Origin: Hyphococcus flavus
GTDB lineage: Bacteria > Pseudomonadota > Alphaproteobacteria > Caulobacterales > Parvularculaceae
Assembly: GCF_028748065.1 (NCBI RefSeq)
Contig: NZ_CP118166.1
Location: forward strand, 3,239,501-3,303,500
Length of the DNA stretch: 64,000 nucleotides
Direction of reading: 5' to 3'
Every line of letters starts with the position of its first letter. The stretch's first letter is position 1. The notes under the pieces are model-generated. The model was not told where the DNA came from and ran no database searches. It saw nothing but the letters and a program-made list of their open reading frames with translations. Shown here in pieces: positions 41,166 through 51,053 of this stretch. Position numbers and translations under genes: made by a program.

Positions 41166-42515
41166 TTAGGAGGATGCCGCCCGGGCGGCATCCATCAGGC
41201 GGCTGATTTCCACTGCCGGTTCCGCCAGTGGCGTACGGGCAAAATGGCGGACAGCCTGCGCGAAATCCTCATCACCCGTACGGGCTTCAATGAGGTCGTA
41301 AAACATCTCCTCGGTGTAGCCGTCTTCCTCCCCGGCGCGCTCGATCAGCGCTTTCCAGAAATCGGCGACGGTTTTCCCATCCGCTCTCGCCGTCGCCTCG
41401 GCAATCACCTGGCCGCAAACATAAAGCGCACGAAAATCGCCTCTTGCTGATGCGCCGTTTAGTGATCCGTTTTCAAGTGTAGTCGCGCATTCGTTTCTTG
41501 CGGCGGCGGCGTTCCGTTCAAAGGCCGCGCCATCCCAGATGCCGAGCCTCACCATAACCTCGCCGGCAATCGCCTCAGCCGCACCTTCATGAATCCATTC
41601 CGGCGTGTCGTCTGTGCGGGGGCGCGCGCCCGTTTGCCACAAATGAACGGCTTCATGGATCGTCGAATGGGTGAATACGTCCCGGGCTTGTCTGTTTGGC
41701 CGCGCCCAAGCGCCGCCGCGCAACATGATCTGGAACTGCGAGGGCAAAGCGTCGCCAGCATAGCTCAACCGCCCCGGTTCGCCATCGATTGCTGCGGACA
41801 AAAACAGGTTCGGTTTTGTATCTGGCGAGAATCCGAAAACATCTGACAAAGCAGCGAAGGCGCTCGGGACGAGACTGTTGAATTCAGCAATAATCCATCT
41901 CGGCGCTTGCGGATCAATCACCGCCATAACGTCTTCGGTTTCAACCGGCGCTAACGGTCCCATATAGATAAACGCAGGGTGCGCTTCGGGACTGCGCCAG
42001 TTTTCAAGCCGCAAGGCGCGGTCACCAAATGCAACGACTTGCGCCCCAGCGGCAGGCGTAAAGTCGAATGTCGCATTCACATATTCGCCCGATTTTGTCT
42101 CCGGCCATAAATGCCCTGTGTAGACAAGCAGACCGCCAACACCATATTCCGCAATCGGCTGATATTCCTTGTCCAGACGAACATCGCTTGGCCGAGCGAT
42201 CAGCTCCAGGCGCTTGAACTTTCCTCCGCCCGGTTTGCGAATACGGTCGACGTTATCATCGCTGACGAGTTCAAGACCCGGCGTTATGATGTTCCAGTGT
42301 TCTTGCCGGTATCCGTTCGGTACGGTTGAGAATACCGCATCGCGCTCAGGCGTGCGCCATTCATAGATCACTTGAAGCGCCGTATCGTCAGTTTGCATCA
42401 CGTAAATGCGCACGCCCGGCGTGTCCAACCCGCGCCCGAACGGCGCGGCGAACGCAACCGCCATCAGCAAGGCGGCCATGCCAAGCGCGACGAAACGAAT
42501 CACTTGAGCCCTCAT
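41166..42515 (-). CDS. Exported HExxH protein, putative gluzincin-type metallopeptidase
   Basis: 449 residues with an N-terminal signal peptide or anchor (residues 7-24). The middle carries THSTIHEAVHLWQTG, then 13 residues on EWIHEGAAEAIAGEV: a HExxH zinc motif followed by a downstream glutamate, as in gluzincin (MA clan) peptidases. The N-terminal 200 residues are beta-rich. I recognise no named family. It is likely periplasmic or membrane-anchored. Divergent from ruvX with only 37 bp between starts. Confidence 0.7.
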   Translation of the reverse strand: MRAQVIRFVALGMAALLMAVAFAAPFGRGLDTPGVRIYVMQTDDTALQVIYEWRTPERDAVFSTVPNGYRQEHWNIITPGLELVSDDNVDRIRKPGGGKFKRLELIARPSDVRLDKEYQPIAEYGVGGLLVYTGHLWPETKSGEYVNATFDFTPAAGAQVVAFGDRALRLENWRSPEAHPAFIYMGPLAPVETEDVMAVIDPQAPRWIIAEFNSLVPSAFAALSDVFGFSPDTKPNLFLSAAIDGEPGRLSYAGDALPSQFQIMLRGGAWARPNRQARDVFTHSTIHEAVHLWQTGARPRTDDTPEWIHEGAAEAIAGEVMVRLGIWDGAAFERNAAAARNECATTLENGSLNGASARGDFRALYVCGQVIAEATARADGKTVADFWKALIERAGEEDGYTEEMFYDLIEARTGDEDFAQAVRHFARTPLAEPAVEISRLMDAARAASS

Positions 42516-42552
42516 CCCACGTCTTCTTGACCCTTCATGCTACAATTGAGCC

Positions 42553-43020
42553 ATGACCGAAACATTTGAACAACAGGCTGCGGCGTTTGGCGCTACTGGC
42601 GCCCTGTTCGGCCTCGATATTGGCGAAAAAACCATCGGGGTCGCGGTCTGCGATCCGGCGCGTCAGGTGGCGACGCCGGTAGAAACCATCCGCCGGAAGA
42701 AATTCACCCCCGACGCCGAGCGGTTGAAGGAATTGGCGACGGCGCGCGGGGTCATGGGCCTCATCATCGGCCTGCCGCGCAATATGGACGGAACCGAAGG
42801 CCCCAGCGCCCAGCGCGCCCGTGCCTTCGCCCGCAACCTGCCTCGCATCCTCGACCTCCCGGTCGCCTTCTGGGACGAGCGGCTTTCCACAGCCGCCATG
42901 GAGCGCGACCTTATCGCCCTCGACACAAGCCGCGCCAAGCGCGCCGAAAAGATCGACGAGGCGGCGGCGACGTTTATACTACAGGGGGCAATCGATCGCA
43001 TAAGGGGGCTTGCAACATGA
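42553..43020 (+). CDS. ruvX: Putative pre-16S rRNA nuclease / Holliday junction resolvase homolog (YqgF)
   Basis: 155 residues, RNase H-like fold. GLDIGEKTIGVAVCD has the first catalytic Asp, MGLIIGLPRNMDGTEGP the central motif, VAFWDERLSTAAMERDL the Glu and KIDEAAATFILQGAIDR the final Asp. YqgF processes the 5' end of 16S rRNA. ATGA overlap with the downstream membrane protein gene indicates coupling. Confidence 0.95.
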   Translation: MTETFEQQAAAFGATGALFGLDIGEKTIGVAVCDPARQVATPVETIRRKKFTPDAERLKELATARGVMGLIIGLPRNMDGTEGPSAQRARAFARNLPRILDLPVAFWDERLSTAAMERDLIALDTSRAKRAEKIDEAAATFILQGAIDRIRGLAT

Positions 43021-43388
43021 AACCCATCGTTCTTCGCCATCTCATTATCGGGCTCCTTGTTCTTACGGGGATTTTTCACCTTGCCGTCGCGTTGTTGAAT
43101 GCGGCTCCGGGCCTCGGCTGGTCCCTGACGGCGTTTGGGGTGATTTACACCGGCCTTAGTTTTTACGTTCGCCGTGATGTTCACATGAAGAAAAAACCCA
43201 AAAAGGGTCACATAAACGGCCGCACGGCGATCATCGTCACCATGGCGGTATGCGCAACTGGTCTCGCTCTCGGCGGATCGAACTATATTCAGAATGGCGG
43301 GCCTTTAGCCCTGCCGATTATGTTTGCTGTCGATATCGCCATTATCGCGGCAGGCGCCATGTGGCTGATGAAGGTTCACACCAGGTAA
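43017..43388 (+). CDS. Small integral membrane protein of unknown function
   Basis: 123 residues with four predicted membrane segments (about residues 8-28, 33-50, 70-88 and 97-117) and a short basic loop MKKKPKKGH between the second and third. Its ATG overlaps the ruvX stop by four bases. I recognise no family. The position between ruvX and pyrB probably reflects operon packing rather than shared function. Confidence 0.7.
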   Translation: MKPIVLRHLIIGLLVLTGIFHLAVALLNAAPGLGWSLTAFGVIYTGLSFYVRRDVHMKKKPKKGHINGRTAIIVTMAVCATGLALGGSNYIQNGGPLALPIMFAVDIAIIAAGAMWLMKVHTR

Positions 43389-43395
43389 GACATTG

Positions 43396-43432
43396 CGGTG
43401 ATCCCGCTTCACCGTTAAAGCATTCGCTTTAA
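43396..43432 (+). promoter_or_regulatory. Tandem hairpins in the pyrB leader
   Basis: Two small perfect hairpins follow each other: 43396-43401/43409-43414 (6 bp) and 43415-43421/43426-43432 (7 bp, ATTC loop). The second ends on the A of the pyrB ATG. No Shine-Dalgarno lies in the usual place. Confidence 0.55.
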
Positions 43433-44403
43433 TGACATTGTCCGAACGCCCCTTGCCGCCGAAAGGCGGATTTTCCGCGCGCCGTCTGATCTCAATAGAC
43501 GATCTGACCGACGGCGATATTTTTTATTTGCTTGACCTTGCTGAATATTACGCCGGCTACCTGCGTCGGGCCGCGCCAGCGCCGCGCCGTCTCGCCGGCA
43601 AGACCCAAATTAATCTCTTTTTTGAGGACTCAACCCGCACCAATCTTTCGTTTGATCTGGCGGGGAAGAAACTCGGCGCTGATATCATTAACGTCCCGGT
43701 CTCCGCATCGTCGGTGCATAAAGGCGAGAGTTTGGTCGATACGGCGCAGACCCTCGCGGCCATGGGCGCGCATGTGATGATCGTGCGCGCCAAGGAGGAA
43801 GGCCTTCACGAAGCTCTGGACGAAATTCTGCCCTGCCCTGTGGTCAATGGCGGCGCCGGAAAACGTGAGCATCCGACGCAAGCACTGTTGGACGCCGCTG
43901 CGATCCGGTCTGAATTCGGCGAACTGGAAGATCTTACCATCGCCATCTGCGGCGACATCAAACATTCACGGGTCGCTGGTTCAGACGCGCGGTTGTTTCA
44001 GCGCCTTGGCGCCAATGTGCGCTTCGTCGGCCCGGCTTATCTGATGCCGCCTGACGATCAGTTTACGGATATTCCTCGTATTGGTAACCTCAAAGACGGA
44101 CTTAACGGCGCCGATATCGCCATGGGATTGCGCATGCAGTTCGAACGCATGGAAGGCCCTGATGGCGAAAATGGCCGCGCACTAGCGCAAGGCTTCTATG
44201 ATGAATTCGGGTTGACGCATGAAACATTAAAACTGGCGAAACCCGGCGCGTGGGTCATGCATCCCGGCCCCATGAACCGCGGCGTCGAGATCTGCGGCGC
44301 CCTCGCCGACGACCCAGAGCAGTCGCTGATCCTGCGACAGGTTTTCTACGGCGTCGCTACCCGTATGGCCTGCCTCGATGCGCTGCTGACGAAGGGGGAG
44401 TGA
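43432..44403 (+). CDS. pyrB: Aspartate carbamoyltransferase catalytic subunit
   Basis: Makes N-carbamoylaspartate in pyrimidine synthesis. 323 residues. Carbamoyl phosphate loop LFFEDSTRTNLSF, SVHKGESLVDTAQTL, GGAGKREHPTQALLDA and the C-terminal PGPMNRGVEICGA (aspartate site) are present. The start is fixed at ATG 43432, which directly abuts a hairpin and lacks a clear ribosome site. pyrC, usually the next gene in this neighbourhood, is absent; an opposite-strand AT-rich gene follows. Confidence 0.97.
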   Translation: MTLSERPLPPKGGFSARRLISIDDLTDGDIFYLLDLAEYYAGYLRRAAPAPRRLAGKTQINLFFEDSTRTNLSFDLAGKKLGADIINVPVSASSVHKGESLVDTAQTLAAMGAHVMIVRAKEEGLHEALDEILPCPVVNGGAGKREHPTQALLDAAAIRSEFGELEDLTIAICGDIKHSRVAGSDARLFQRLGANVRFVGPAYLMPPDDQFTDIPRIGNLKDGLNGADIAMGLRMQFERMEGPDGENGRALAQGFYDEFGLTHETLKLAKPGAWVMHPGPMNRGVEICGALADDPEQSLILRQVFYGVATRMACLDALLTKGE

Positions 44404-44445
44404 CATCCCTCTTGCACCTCAATCCACCTCCTATTTATTTTGTTG

Positions 44446-45996
44446 TTAACTCAAACGATTTCGAAGCTTCTGATCAAACAACAACCTCAAACTGAACCAT
44501 AGCGGAGGTTGTTCCACGCCGTTGCGTACCCATGGCCATTGAACCAACTCTGCATGTGTATCAGCCATATATGACGAATCACCAACACCGGAAAAAGCCT
44601 TACCCGCTGCCGTGGATTTCACTTTCTCCGCCTTGCGACGGCGAGCAAGGTGCTGCTCCGCTACACCTATTTGATGCTGCCATGTCCTTAAATTGTTTCT
44701 GTTTTCATTGTAATCCAAAACAAGTTTAATCATCCGAGATCCGGCAAAAAACACCACAATTATCGATGGCAAAGCGATCGCTATAAGCACCCATCGAAAT
44801 ATTGACCCAAGAACAACAAGCACATATTTCGAAAAATATGTAGAAAACGGCGCCTCCCCAGAAAATGCATCCTCAAGGTCACCGCTGTCCTGGACGCTCC
44901 TGACACTCGCAGCCCATACAGCAAGCGTAAGAGGAGCGTTCTTTTCCAAGTTTGCCTTTATCACGCGTTGGATTTCTGGATCTGCCCCGGCCAAAGCACC
45001 GAAGAAACGTAACCCAAAATAGAACGCTATTACTGCCGCAAAGATTCCCATTGGAACAGCAAAAAACCAAGGCACCGTATTGAACCAAGCAGTACTGTAA
45101 GCATTGAGCTGCTCAAGTGCCGGTTCATTTGCAGAGTCAACAAGGGATAAGAGCGCAAATTTCTGAAGAAGTGTACCTTGCGCAAAAACACTCATTACGC
45201 AAAGCGATGTCCAATAAAACAAAACCCCAAAAATAATAAATACGACTGATCGCGCAGCACCGGTGGTTACAAATATTTTAAATGCGCCACGTGCCAGCCA
45301 TTCCGCCAGAGTAACGACAAATACAAAGATAACTAGCCCTAAAGTTAAGTTTCCAAGGTTAGAGAAAGATATTTCAAAAACTGCTGAGGTTGGAGTTAAA
45401 GCCCAAATATGAAACCACAAGAATTTAGTCGCAGCAACATCTTCAACAATGCTCTGGTACTCATTTCGGAAGCCATTTCCTGTGACGTTTTCTTTGATAG
45501 ATTGTATGATTGAGTATTTGGGTTCAAAGTCTGCGACAAGGCCACCTGAAAAATCCTCAATTATAGTAAAAAGTGGATCGCCAGTAGATAATTTGTCTTG
45601 GGCTTCGTTTAGCCTTTTATTGAATACCGAATTACGTCCACGGAGTTTAGGATAAGTTTCCGCTGTCGCATCCAACCCAATCAATTTTTGTTCTGGAAAA
45701 AAAGTAACCACCGCAGCGCGATTTCCGGCATTCTCATAGTCTCGGCCAATTTTACTTAAACTCCGTCGTGCAGATCTGTTTATTTCAAATTCACGCAGTT
45801 CTTCCGAAGCAGTAATAAGCACAATTACATTTGTGCCCGTTTTCTGCGCGACCTCAGCAAGTTGTGAATTAATTTTCGCAGATTGAGGGTCAGATAGCAG
45901 CGAAAGTTCATCAATTAAAAAGTCATGGTATTCGCTGTTCGAGTTCCCACACCCCGCAAGTAATAACAATAACGCACCTAGCAAAAAAAACCGCAT
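44446..45996 (-). CDS. TPM-domain-like lipoprotein with membrane segments (AT-rich, probably acquired)
   Basis: 516 residues. N-terminal lipobox LLLLAGC; residues about 28-125 (LSDPQSAKINSQLAEVAQKT, NVIVLIT, AAVVTFFPEQKLIGLDA) resemble the TPM/YgcG domain. Then come roughly four to five hydrophobic segments (about 215-240, 245-280, 312-335 and 395-425) and a basic cytoplasmic-type tail with LARRRKAEKVKSTAAGK. Base composition is clearly lower in GC than the pyrB and plsY genes around it, and the strand is opposite. Role unknown; TPM proteins occur in photosystem repair and in membrane proteins of unclear function. Confidence 0.65.
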   Translation of the reverse strand: MRFFLLGALLLLLAGCGNSNSEYHDFLIDELSLLSDPQSAKINSQLAEVAQKTGTNVIVLITASEELREFEINRSARRSLSKIGRDYENAGNRAAVVTFFPEQKLIGLDATAETYPKLRGRNSVFNKRLNEAQDKLSTGDPLFTIIEDFSGGLVADFEPKYSIIQSIKENVTGNGFRNEYQSIVEDVAATKFLWFHIWALTPTSAVFEISFSNLGNLTLGLVIFVFVVTLAEWLARGAFKIFVTTGAARSVVFIIFGVLFYWTSLCVMSVFAQGTLLQKFALLSLVDSANEPALEQLNAYSTAWFNTVPWFFAVPMGIFAAVIAFYFGLRFFGALAGADPEIQRVIKANLEKNAPLTLAVWAASVRSVQDSGDLEDAFSGEAPFSTYFSKYVLVVLGSIFRWVLIAIALPSIIVVFFAGSRMIKLVLDYNENRNNLRTWQHQIGVAEQHLARRRKAEKVKSTAAGKAFSGVGDSSYMADTHAELVQWPWVRNGVEQPPLWFSLRLLFDQKLRNRLS

Positions 45997-46030
45997 CCCC
46001 TACCCCCACTTATAATTCTACACAATCCCC

Positions 46031-46059
46031 ACAATAATTTGTACTACTAGATTAAACAA
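46031..46059 (-). promoter_or_regulatory. Candidate promoter of the TPM-like lipoprotein gene
   Basis: On the minus strand TTGTTT (46059-46054) and TATTGT (46036-46031) are 17 bp apart, about 35 bp before the ATG. The surrounding 45997-46277 gap is AT-rich; on the plus strand it has TTGACT at 46204 inside a small inverted repeat (46199-46204/46213-46218), a weak promoter candidate for plsY. Confidence 0.4.
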
Positions 46060-46277
46060 TTCAACTATCGAATCTCAGTTTCTACGGACTTTAATGCACA
46101 CTGACAAATAAAATGAGAAATTTTTCAAATAGTTATTAAGCTGCAGTTGACGGCACCTTCACTGAGTGTGCAGTTTGCTCATAGAGAATTTACAAACCTG
46201 AACTTGACTTCTAGTTCAACAGAAAGGGAATACTGTACCTTTTTCTCTTGATTGGATACAAAATCGGCTTTCATAAC

Positions 46278-46871
46278 ATGACCACCCTCTTCCCTCTCAT
46301 CCTCGGTTACCTCCTCGGTTCGGTTCCGTTCGGGCTGGTGATCACGAAGCTCGCTGGGCTCGGCGATATTCGCGCCATCGGTTCAGGCAATATCGGCGCA
46401 ACAAATGTCTTGCGCACGGGCCGCAAGGATCTCGCGGCGGCGACGCTACTCCTCGATGGCGGCAAGGGGGCAATCGCAGTGATGATCGCCTATCTCGCCG
46501 GATGGCGGCCTGAAGTCGCCGGCGCCGCTGCATTTCTCGGCCACTGCTTTCCGGTCTGGCTGAAATTCAAGGGTGGCAAGGGCGTCGCCACCTTCATGGG
46601 TACGCTGTTCGCCCTGCATTTCCCCGCCGGGTTCTTCGCCGGGGCCACCTGGCTCGGGATGGCCTATGTGCTCCGATATTCTTCGCTATCCGCGCTCGCC
46701 GCCGCCGCGGCAACGCCCTTTGCCATGTACGCCATGGGCAAGCCTGCATTCGCGATTGCCTCGCTTGTTATGGCGGCGCTTATCTTTATCCGCCACAGAT
46801 CGAATATTTCCCGCCTTCTCGCCAATACCGAGCCAAGGATCGGCGCAAAAAAGGAAGAGGCCAGTGCTTGA
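46278..46871 (+). CDS. plsY: Glycerol-3-phosphate acyltransferase PlsY
   Basis: Integral membrane enzyme transferring acyl groups from acyl-phosphate to glycerol-3-phosphate, the first step of phospholipid synthesis. 197 residues from ATG 46278. The three loops of the family are seen: [36 protein letters not shown] and [12 protein letters not shown]. The 3' end overlaps dprA by 8 nt. The Shine-Dalgarno is weak. Confidence 0.96.
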   Translation: MTTLFPLILGYLLGSVPFGLVITKLAGLGDIRAIGSGNIGATNVLRTGRKDLAAATLLLDGGKGAIAVMIAYLAGWRPEVAGAAAFLGHCFPVWLKFKGGKGVATFMGTLFALHFPAGFFAGATWLGMAYVLRYSSLSALAAAAATPFAMYAMGKPAFAIASLVMAALIFIRHRSNISRLLANTEPRIGAKKEEASA

Positions 46872-47979
46872 GCCTTGTGAAAAGCTCGACTGGCTACAGC
46901 TCATCCGCACACAGAATATCGGACCGATTACTTTTCATAGGCTGATAGCAAAATACAAAACGGCTGATGCGGCGTTAAAGGCTTTGCCGGAATTATCCCG
47001 CAAGGCTGGACGTCGCACTCAACTGAAAGCTTCAGACCGCGCTCAATGCGAAGCCGAGCTGGAGAAAGCGGACAAGCATGGCGCGCGAATTATTGCAGCA
47101 TGCGAGGACAACTATCCGAAAGCGCTGAAAGCCATTCCCGATCATCCGCCGTTGATATACGTGCGCGGACACGCATCTTTGTTTGGAAAACCTGCCGTCG
47201 CTATCATCGGCGCGCGCAACGCGTCCGGCGTCGGCCGCAAGATTGCGCGAACGCTGGCAGGCGGCCTTGGACAAGCGGGATACGTTGTCACCTCCGGTCT
47301 AGCGCGGGGGATCGATGGCGCAGCGCACGATGCAGCCCTTACAACGGGAACAATTGCTGTCGTAGCCGGCGGTGTCGATGTCATCTACCCGCCCGAACAC
47401 GAAGACTTGACCGAACGCATCGCGCGCGAGGGCGCCGTCATTTCTGAGTGTCCCATGGGCGCGCAACCGACAGCGCGGGATTTCCCGAAACGCAATCGCC
47501 TCATCTCCGGCCTGTCGCGCGGCGTTGTTGTGGTCGAAGCGGCGGCGAAATCAGGCACGCTCCTCACCGCGAACTTCGCCCTTGAACAAGGCCGCGAAGT
47601 ATTCGCCGTGCCCGGCTCTCCGCTCGATCCGCGTTGTCAGGGCGCGAACCGGTTGATCCGCGACGGCGCGACCCTGGTTGAACGTGCTGATGATATTATC
47701 AATGCACTGGCAGCGCAGACGCGCAACCTGTCGGATAAAGGCCGTGATCTCTTGGGTTGGGCCGATGGCATGGGCGAGCAGGAACTGGACCCGGCTATGC
47801 TGGCGTCTCTGCGACGGCAGGTTCTGGAAATCCTGTCCTTCACGCCACTGCATCGCGATGAAATCCTGCGCGAAGCTGATGCGCCGCCCGGATTGGTGGC
47901 TGATACGCTCCTCGAACTGGTGCTCACCGGCGAAGCCATGGAGCACGAGGGCGGGCGATTTTCACTATCAACAGGATAA
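46864..47979 (+). CDS. dprA: DNA processing protein DprA
   Basis: Loads RecA on incoming single-stranded DNA in transformation. 371 residues from GTG 46864, where GGAAGAGG gives a strong ribosome site inside plsY; the frame open to 46573 is a plsY shadow. N-terminal helix-hairpin region, then a Rossmann fold with [47 protein letters not shown] and [12 protein letters not shown], and a C-terminal winged-helix domain from [20 protein letters not shown]. No other competence gene is in the window. Confidence 0.96.
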   Translation: MLEPCEKLDWLQLIRTQNIGPITFHRLIAKYKTADAALKALPELSRKAGRRTQLKASDRAQCEAELEKADKHGARIIAACEDNYPKALKAIPDHPPLIYVRGHASLFGKPAVAIIGARNASGVGRKIARTLAGGLGQAGYVVTSGLARGIDGAAHDAALTTGTIAVVAGGVDVIYPPEHEDLTERIAREGAVISECPMGAQPTARDFPKRNRLISGLSRGVVVVEAAAKSGTLLTANFALEQGREVFAVPGSPLDPRCQGANRLIRDGATLVERADDIINALAAQTRNLSDKGRDLLGWADGMGEQELDPAMLASLRRQVLEILSFTPLHRDEILREADAPPGLVADTLLELVLTGEAMEHEGGRFSLSTG

Positions 47980-48175
47980 CAAAATACACCAACTTACTTC
48001 CATAAGTTATTGTTTTTTATCATTATAAACTCAAAAAACATGACACTCACCTCAAGTAGAACACAACTCCTCCTCTTATGCGCGACGCAGCGAAAGAGTT
48101 GACAGAACGCGCCTGCCCGCCCCATAGGGCCCGCCACGCTGAAATCACCATGTACCGTTCGGGGCAGTTTCCTTC

Positions 48176-50845
48176 ATGCAAGTCGTCATCGTTGAATCGC
48201 CCTCTAAAGCGAAGACAATCAACAAATATCTGGGTTCCGGCTTCAAGGTGCTGGCCTCTTACGGTCACATCCGCGACCTGCCTTCCAAGGACGGTTCGGT
48301 AAAGCCGGACAACGATTTTGAAATGGTGTGGGAACTTGATGCAGGCTCCAAAAAGCGCGTGAATGACATCGCCGCCGCCGTTAAACAGGCTGACCGTCTG
48401 GTGCTCGCCACCGACCCTGATCGCGAGGGCGAAGCAATTTCATGGCATCTGCTTGAAACGCTCGCACAAAAAAAAGCGCTGAAAGACGTGCGGATAGACC
48501 GCGTCGCCTTCAACGCCATCACCAAAAAAGCGGTACAAGAAGCCATGGCGCATCCGCGCCAGATCGACGAAGATCTGGTGGAAGCCTACCTCGCCCGGCG
48601 TGCGCTTGATTATCTCGTCGGCTTTACCCTGTCGCCGGTTTTGTGGCGGAAGCTGCCCGGCTCGCGTTCGGCTGGCCGCGTTCAGTCTGTGGCGCTGCGG
48701 ATCATCTGCGACCGCGAACTCGAAATCGAAACCTTCATTCCGCAGGAATATTGGAGCGTCAAAGCGCAGGCCGTCTCCGGCGACAGCGCGCCTTTTGAGG
48801 CGCGCCTGACGCTGCACGAAGGCGAAAAAGTCCAGAAATTCACGCTTGGCGATGAAACGTCGGCAATGGCGGCGAAACAAGCTGTCGAAGGCTCAACCTT
48901 CAACGTTGATGCTGTTGAGGCGAAGCCTGGCCGGCGCAACCCGCCGCCGCCGTTCACCACATCGACCCTGCAACAGGAAGCCGCGCGTAAGCTTGGGTTC
49001 AATGCCCAGCGCACCATGCGCACGGCGCAAAGCCTTTATGAAGGCATCGATATCGGCGGCGAGACCACCGGCCTTATCACTTACATGCGTACAGACGGTG
49101 TCGACATGGCGCCGGAAGCCATTTCCGATGCGCGTAAAGCTGTCGGTTCGCAGTTCGGCGACAAATACGTGCCGGAAAGCGCCCGTGTTTATAAGTCAAA
49201 AGCAAAGAACGCACAGGAAGCGCACGAATGTATTCGCCCGACTGCATTTTCCCGCGCTCCAAAAGACCTACGCGGTCTCAACGATGATGAATTCAAGCTT
49301 TACGAGCTGATCTGGAAACGCGCCATCGCCAGCCAGATGGAATCCGCGCGACTGGAGAACACGACCATTGATCTCCTGTCGTCAGACAAGAAAACCGGCT
49401 TGCGCGCAACGGGTTCTGTCATCCTGTTCGACGGCTTCCTCGCACTATACGAAGAAGGTCAGGACGACCCCCAAGCCGAAGACGGCAGCGTCGTCTTGCC
49501 GAAACTCTCCACCGGCGCTGGCGCAAACATTTCCGACGTCAAGGCAGACCAGCATTTCACCCAACCGCCGCCGCGCTTTTCAGAGGCAAGTCTTGTCAAA
49601 CGGCTTGAAGAGTTGGGCATTGGCCGGCCTTCCACCTATGCATCGATCCTGACCACATTGCGTGATCGCGGCTACGTGAATATGGATCGAAACCGGTTCA
49701 TTCCCGATTCCAAAGGCCGTATTGTTACGGCGTTCCTTGAAAACTATTTCAAAAAATATGTGGAATACGATTTCACTGCAGACCTTGAAGAAACACTCGA
49801 TGAAATCTCTGCTGGCGAAGCGGACTGGAAAACATTCCTCAAAAACTTCTGGTCAGAATTTCACGCCGCCGTCGAAGATATCGGCGAACTACGCATTTCG
49901 GAGGTTCTCGATGCGCTGAATGAGTCTCTCGGGCCGCTGATCTTTCCAAAGAAAGAAGACGGTTCGGATCCGCGCGCCTGCCCCACTTGCGACACTGAGA
50001 AACGTGACGGCGGCCAGCTTTCGCTCAAGACCGGCCGCTATGGCGCTTTTATCGGCTGTTCAAATTACCCTGACTGCAATTACACGCGGCAGTTATCGGC
50101 CATCGCAGACGGCGAGGACCCTGAGGCGAACGGCGACAAGCTATTGGGCTCCGATCCTGAAACCGGACTCGACGTCTGGTTGAAGGTTGGCCGTTTCGGC
50201 CCCTACTTTCAGCTTGGCGAACAGGAAAAAGGCTCCAAGGAAAAACCGAAACGTGCAGGCCTGCCAAAGACCTGGGACGTGAATGATGTCAATCTCGAAA
50301 AAGCACTGATGCTTCTGTCATTGCCGCGCGAAGTCGGCGCTCACCCGGAAGACGGCGAGATGATTGAAGCTGGCCTTGGCCGTTATGGGCCGTTTGTTAA
50401 GCACGGTAAGATTTACGCAAACCTCCAAAATATCGACGAAGTTTTTGAGATCGGCCTCAACCGCGCCGTCACGCTGATTGCTGAAAAGAAAGCCAACCCT
50501 CGCAGGCGGCAAGCCGCCAAAGCGCTGAAAGAACTCGGCGAGCATCCCGAGACAGGCGATCCCGTCAATGTCATGGACGGACGCTACGGGCCATATGTTA
50601 AACATCAAAAAACCAATGCAACGTTGCCGAACGGGACCGACCCGGAAACCGTAACGCTGGAACGCGCGCTCGAATTGATCGCCGCGAAAGAAAAGAAACC
50701 AGCGCGCAAAAAAGCGGCGAAAAAGAAAGCAGCTAAGAAGAAAACGACAAAAAAGAAAGCTGCAAAAAAAACGACAGCGAAAAAAACCACAAAAAAGAAA
50801 ACTACAAAGAAAAAAACAGCGGCGACGAAAAAAGCCGCCAATTAA
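48176..50845 (+). CDS. topA: DNA topoisomerase I
   Basis: Relaxes negative supercoils. 889 residues. TOPRIM domain from VVIVESPSKAKTINKYLG with DPDREGEAI; catalytic Tyr303 in LITYMRTDG; GRPSTYASIL further on; one zinc-ribbon-type CPTC...CSNYPDC block near residue 602; then three topoisomerase C-terminal repeats (GRFGPYFQLG, GRYGPFVKHG, GRYGPYVKHQ). The last 50 residues are a Lys/Ala/Thr tail resembling histone H1, expected to bind DNA non-specifically. It follows dprA by about 200 bp. Confidence 0.98.
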   Translation: MQVVIVESPSKAKTINKYLGSGFKVLASYGHIRDLPSKDGSVKPDNDFEMVWELDAGSKKRVNDIAAAVKQADRLVLATDPDREGEAISWHLLETLAQKKALKDVRIDRVAFNAITKKAVQEAMAHPRQIDEDLVEAYLARRALDYLVGFTLSPVLWRKLPGSRSAGRVQSVALRIICDRELEIETFIPQEYWSVKAQAVSGDSAPFEARLTLHEGEKVQKFTLGDETSAMAAKQAVEGSTFNVDAVEAKPGRRNPPPPFTTSTLQQEAARKLGFNAQRTMRTAQSLYEGIDIGGETTGLITYMRTDGVDMAPEAISDARKAVGSQFGDKYVPESARVYKSKAKNAQEAHECIRPTAFSRAPKDLRGLNDDEFKLYELIWKRAIASQMESARLENTTIDLLSSDKKTGLRATGSVILFDGFLALYEEGQDDPQAEDGSVVLPKLSTGAGANISDVKADQHFTQPPPRFSEASLVKRLEELGIGRPSTYASILTTLRDRGYVNMDRNRFIPDSKGRIVTAFLENYFKKYVEYDFTADLEETLDEISAGEADWKTFLKNFWSEFHAAVEDIGELRISEVLDALNESLGPLIFPKKEDGSDPRACPTCDTEKRDGGQLSLKTGRYGAFIGCSNYPDCNYTRQLSAIADGEDPEANGDKLLGSDPETGLDVWLKVGRFGPYFQLGEQEKGSKEKPKRAGLPKTWDVNDVNLEKALMLLSLPREVGAHPEDGEMIEAGLGRYGPFVKHGKIYANLQNIDEVFEIGLNRAVTLIAEKKANPRRRQAAKALKELGEHPETGDPVNVMDGRYGPYVKHQKTNATLPNGTDPETVTLERALELIAAKEKKPARKKAAKKKAAKKKTTKKKAAKKTTAKKTTKKKTTKKKTAATKKAAN

Positions 50846-51053
50846 ACCGTATTTAGCCGGTAAGGCCCAAGCCAAGGCGCCTGGCCATTTTATCTTTTAT
50901 TTCTATCGCTCTAACACCTTTTTGTGCGCCGCAATAAATTTCATCTGAGCTTCGCGAAATCGTCGCCGAAGCGTCATCAATACTGCCTAAGTCGCACCTC
51001 GAGCCGGAACATTCCCGCCGGCTCGGCTCGAAACCTTGAAAAGGAATTTCACA

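Noticed and set aside
46199-46236. Strong promoter for plsY at TTGACT
   Set aside because: The nearest -10-like hexamers are at poor spacing (18 or 21 bp) with weak match; kept only as a note.
46573-46863. Upstream extension of dprA
   Set aside because: It reads plsY in another frame; GTG 46864 has GGAAGAGG just ahead.
50690-50840. Tandem repeat DNA at the end of topA
   Set aside because: The repetition comes from Lys/Ala/Thr codons of the protein tail, not from a CRISPR or satellite array.
50318-50875. Phe/Cys-rich minus-strand frame opposite the topA tail
   Set aside because: It is the complement of the Lys codon repeats and not a real membrane protein.
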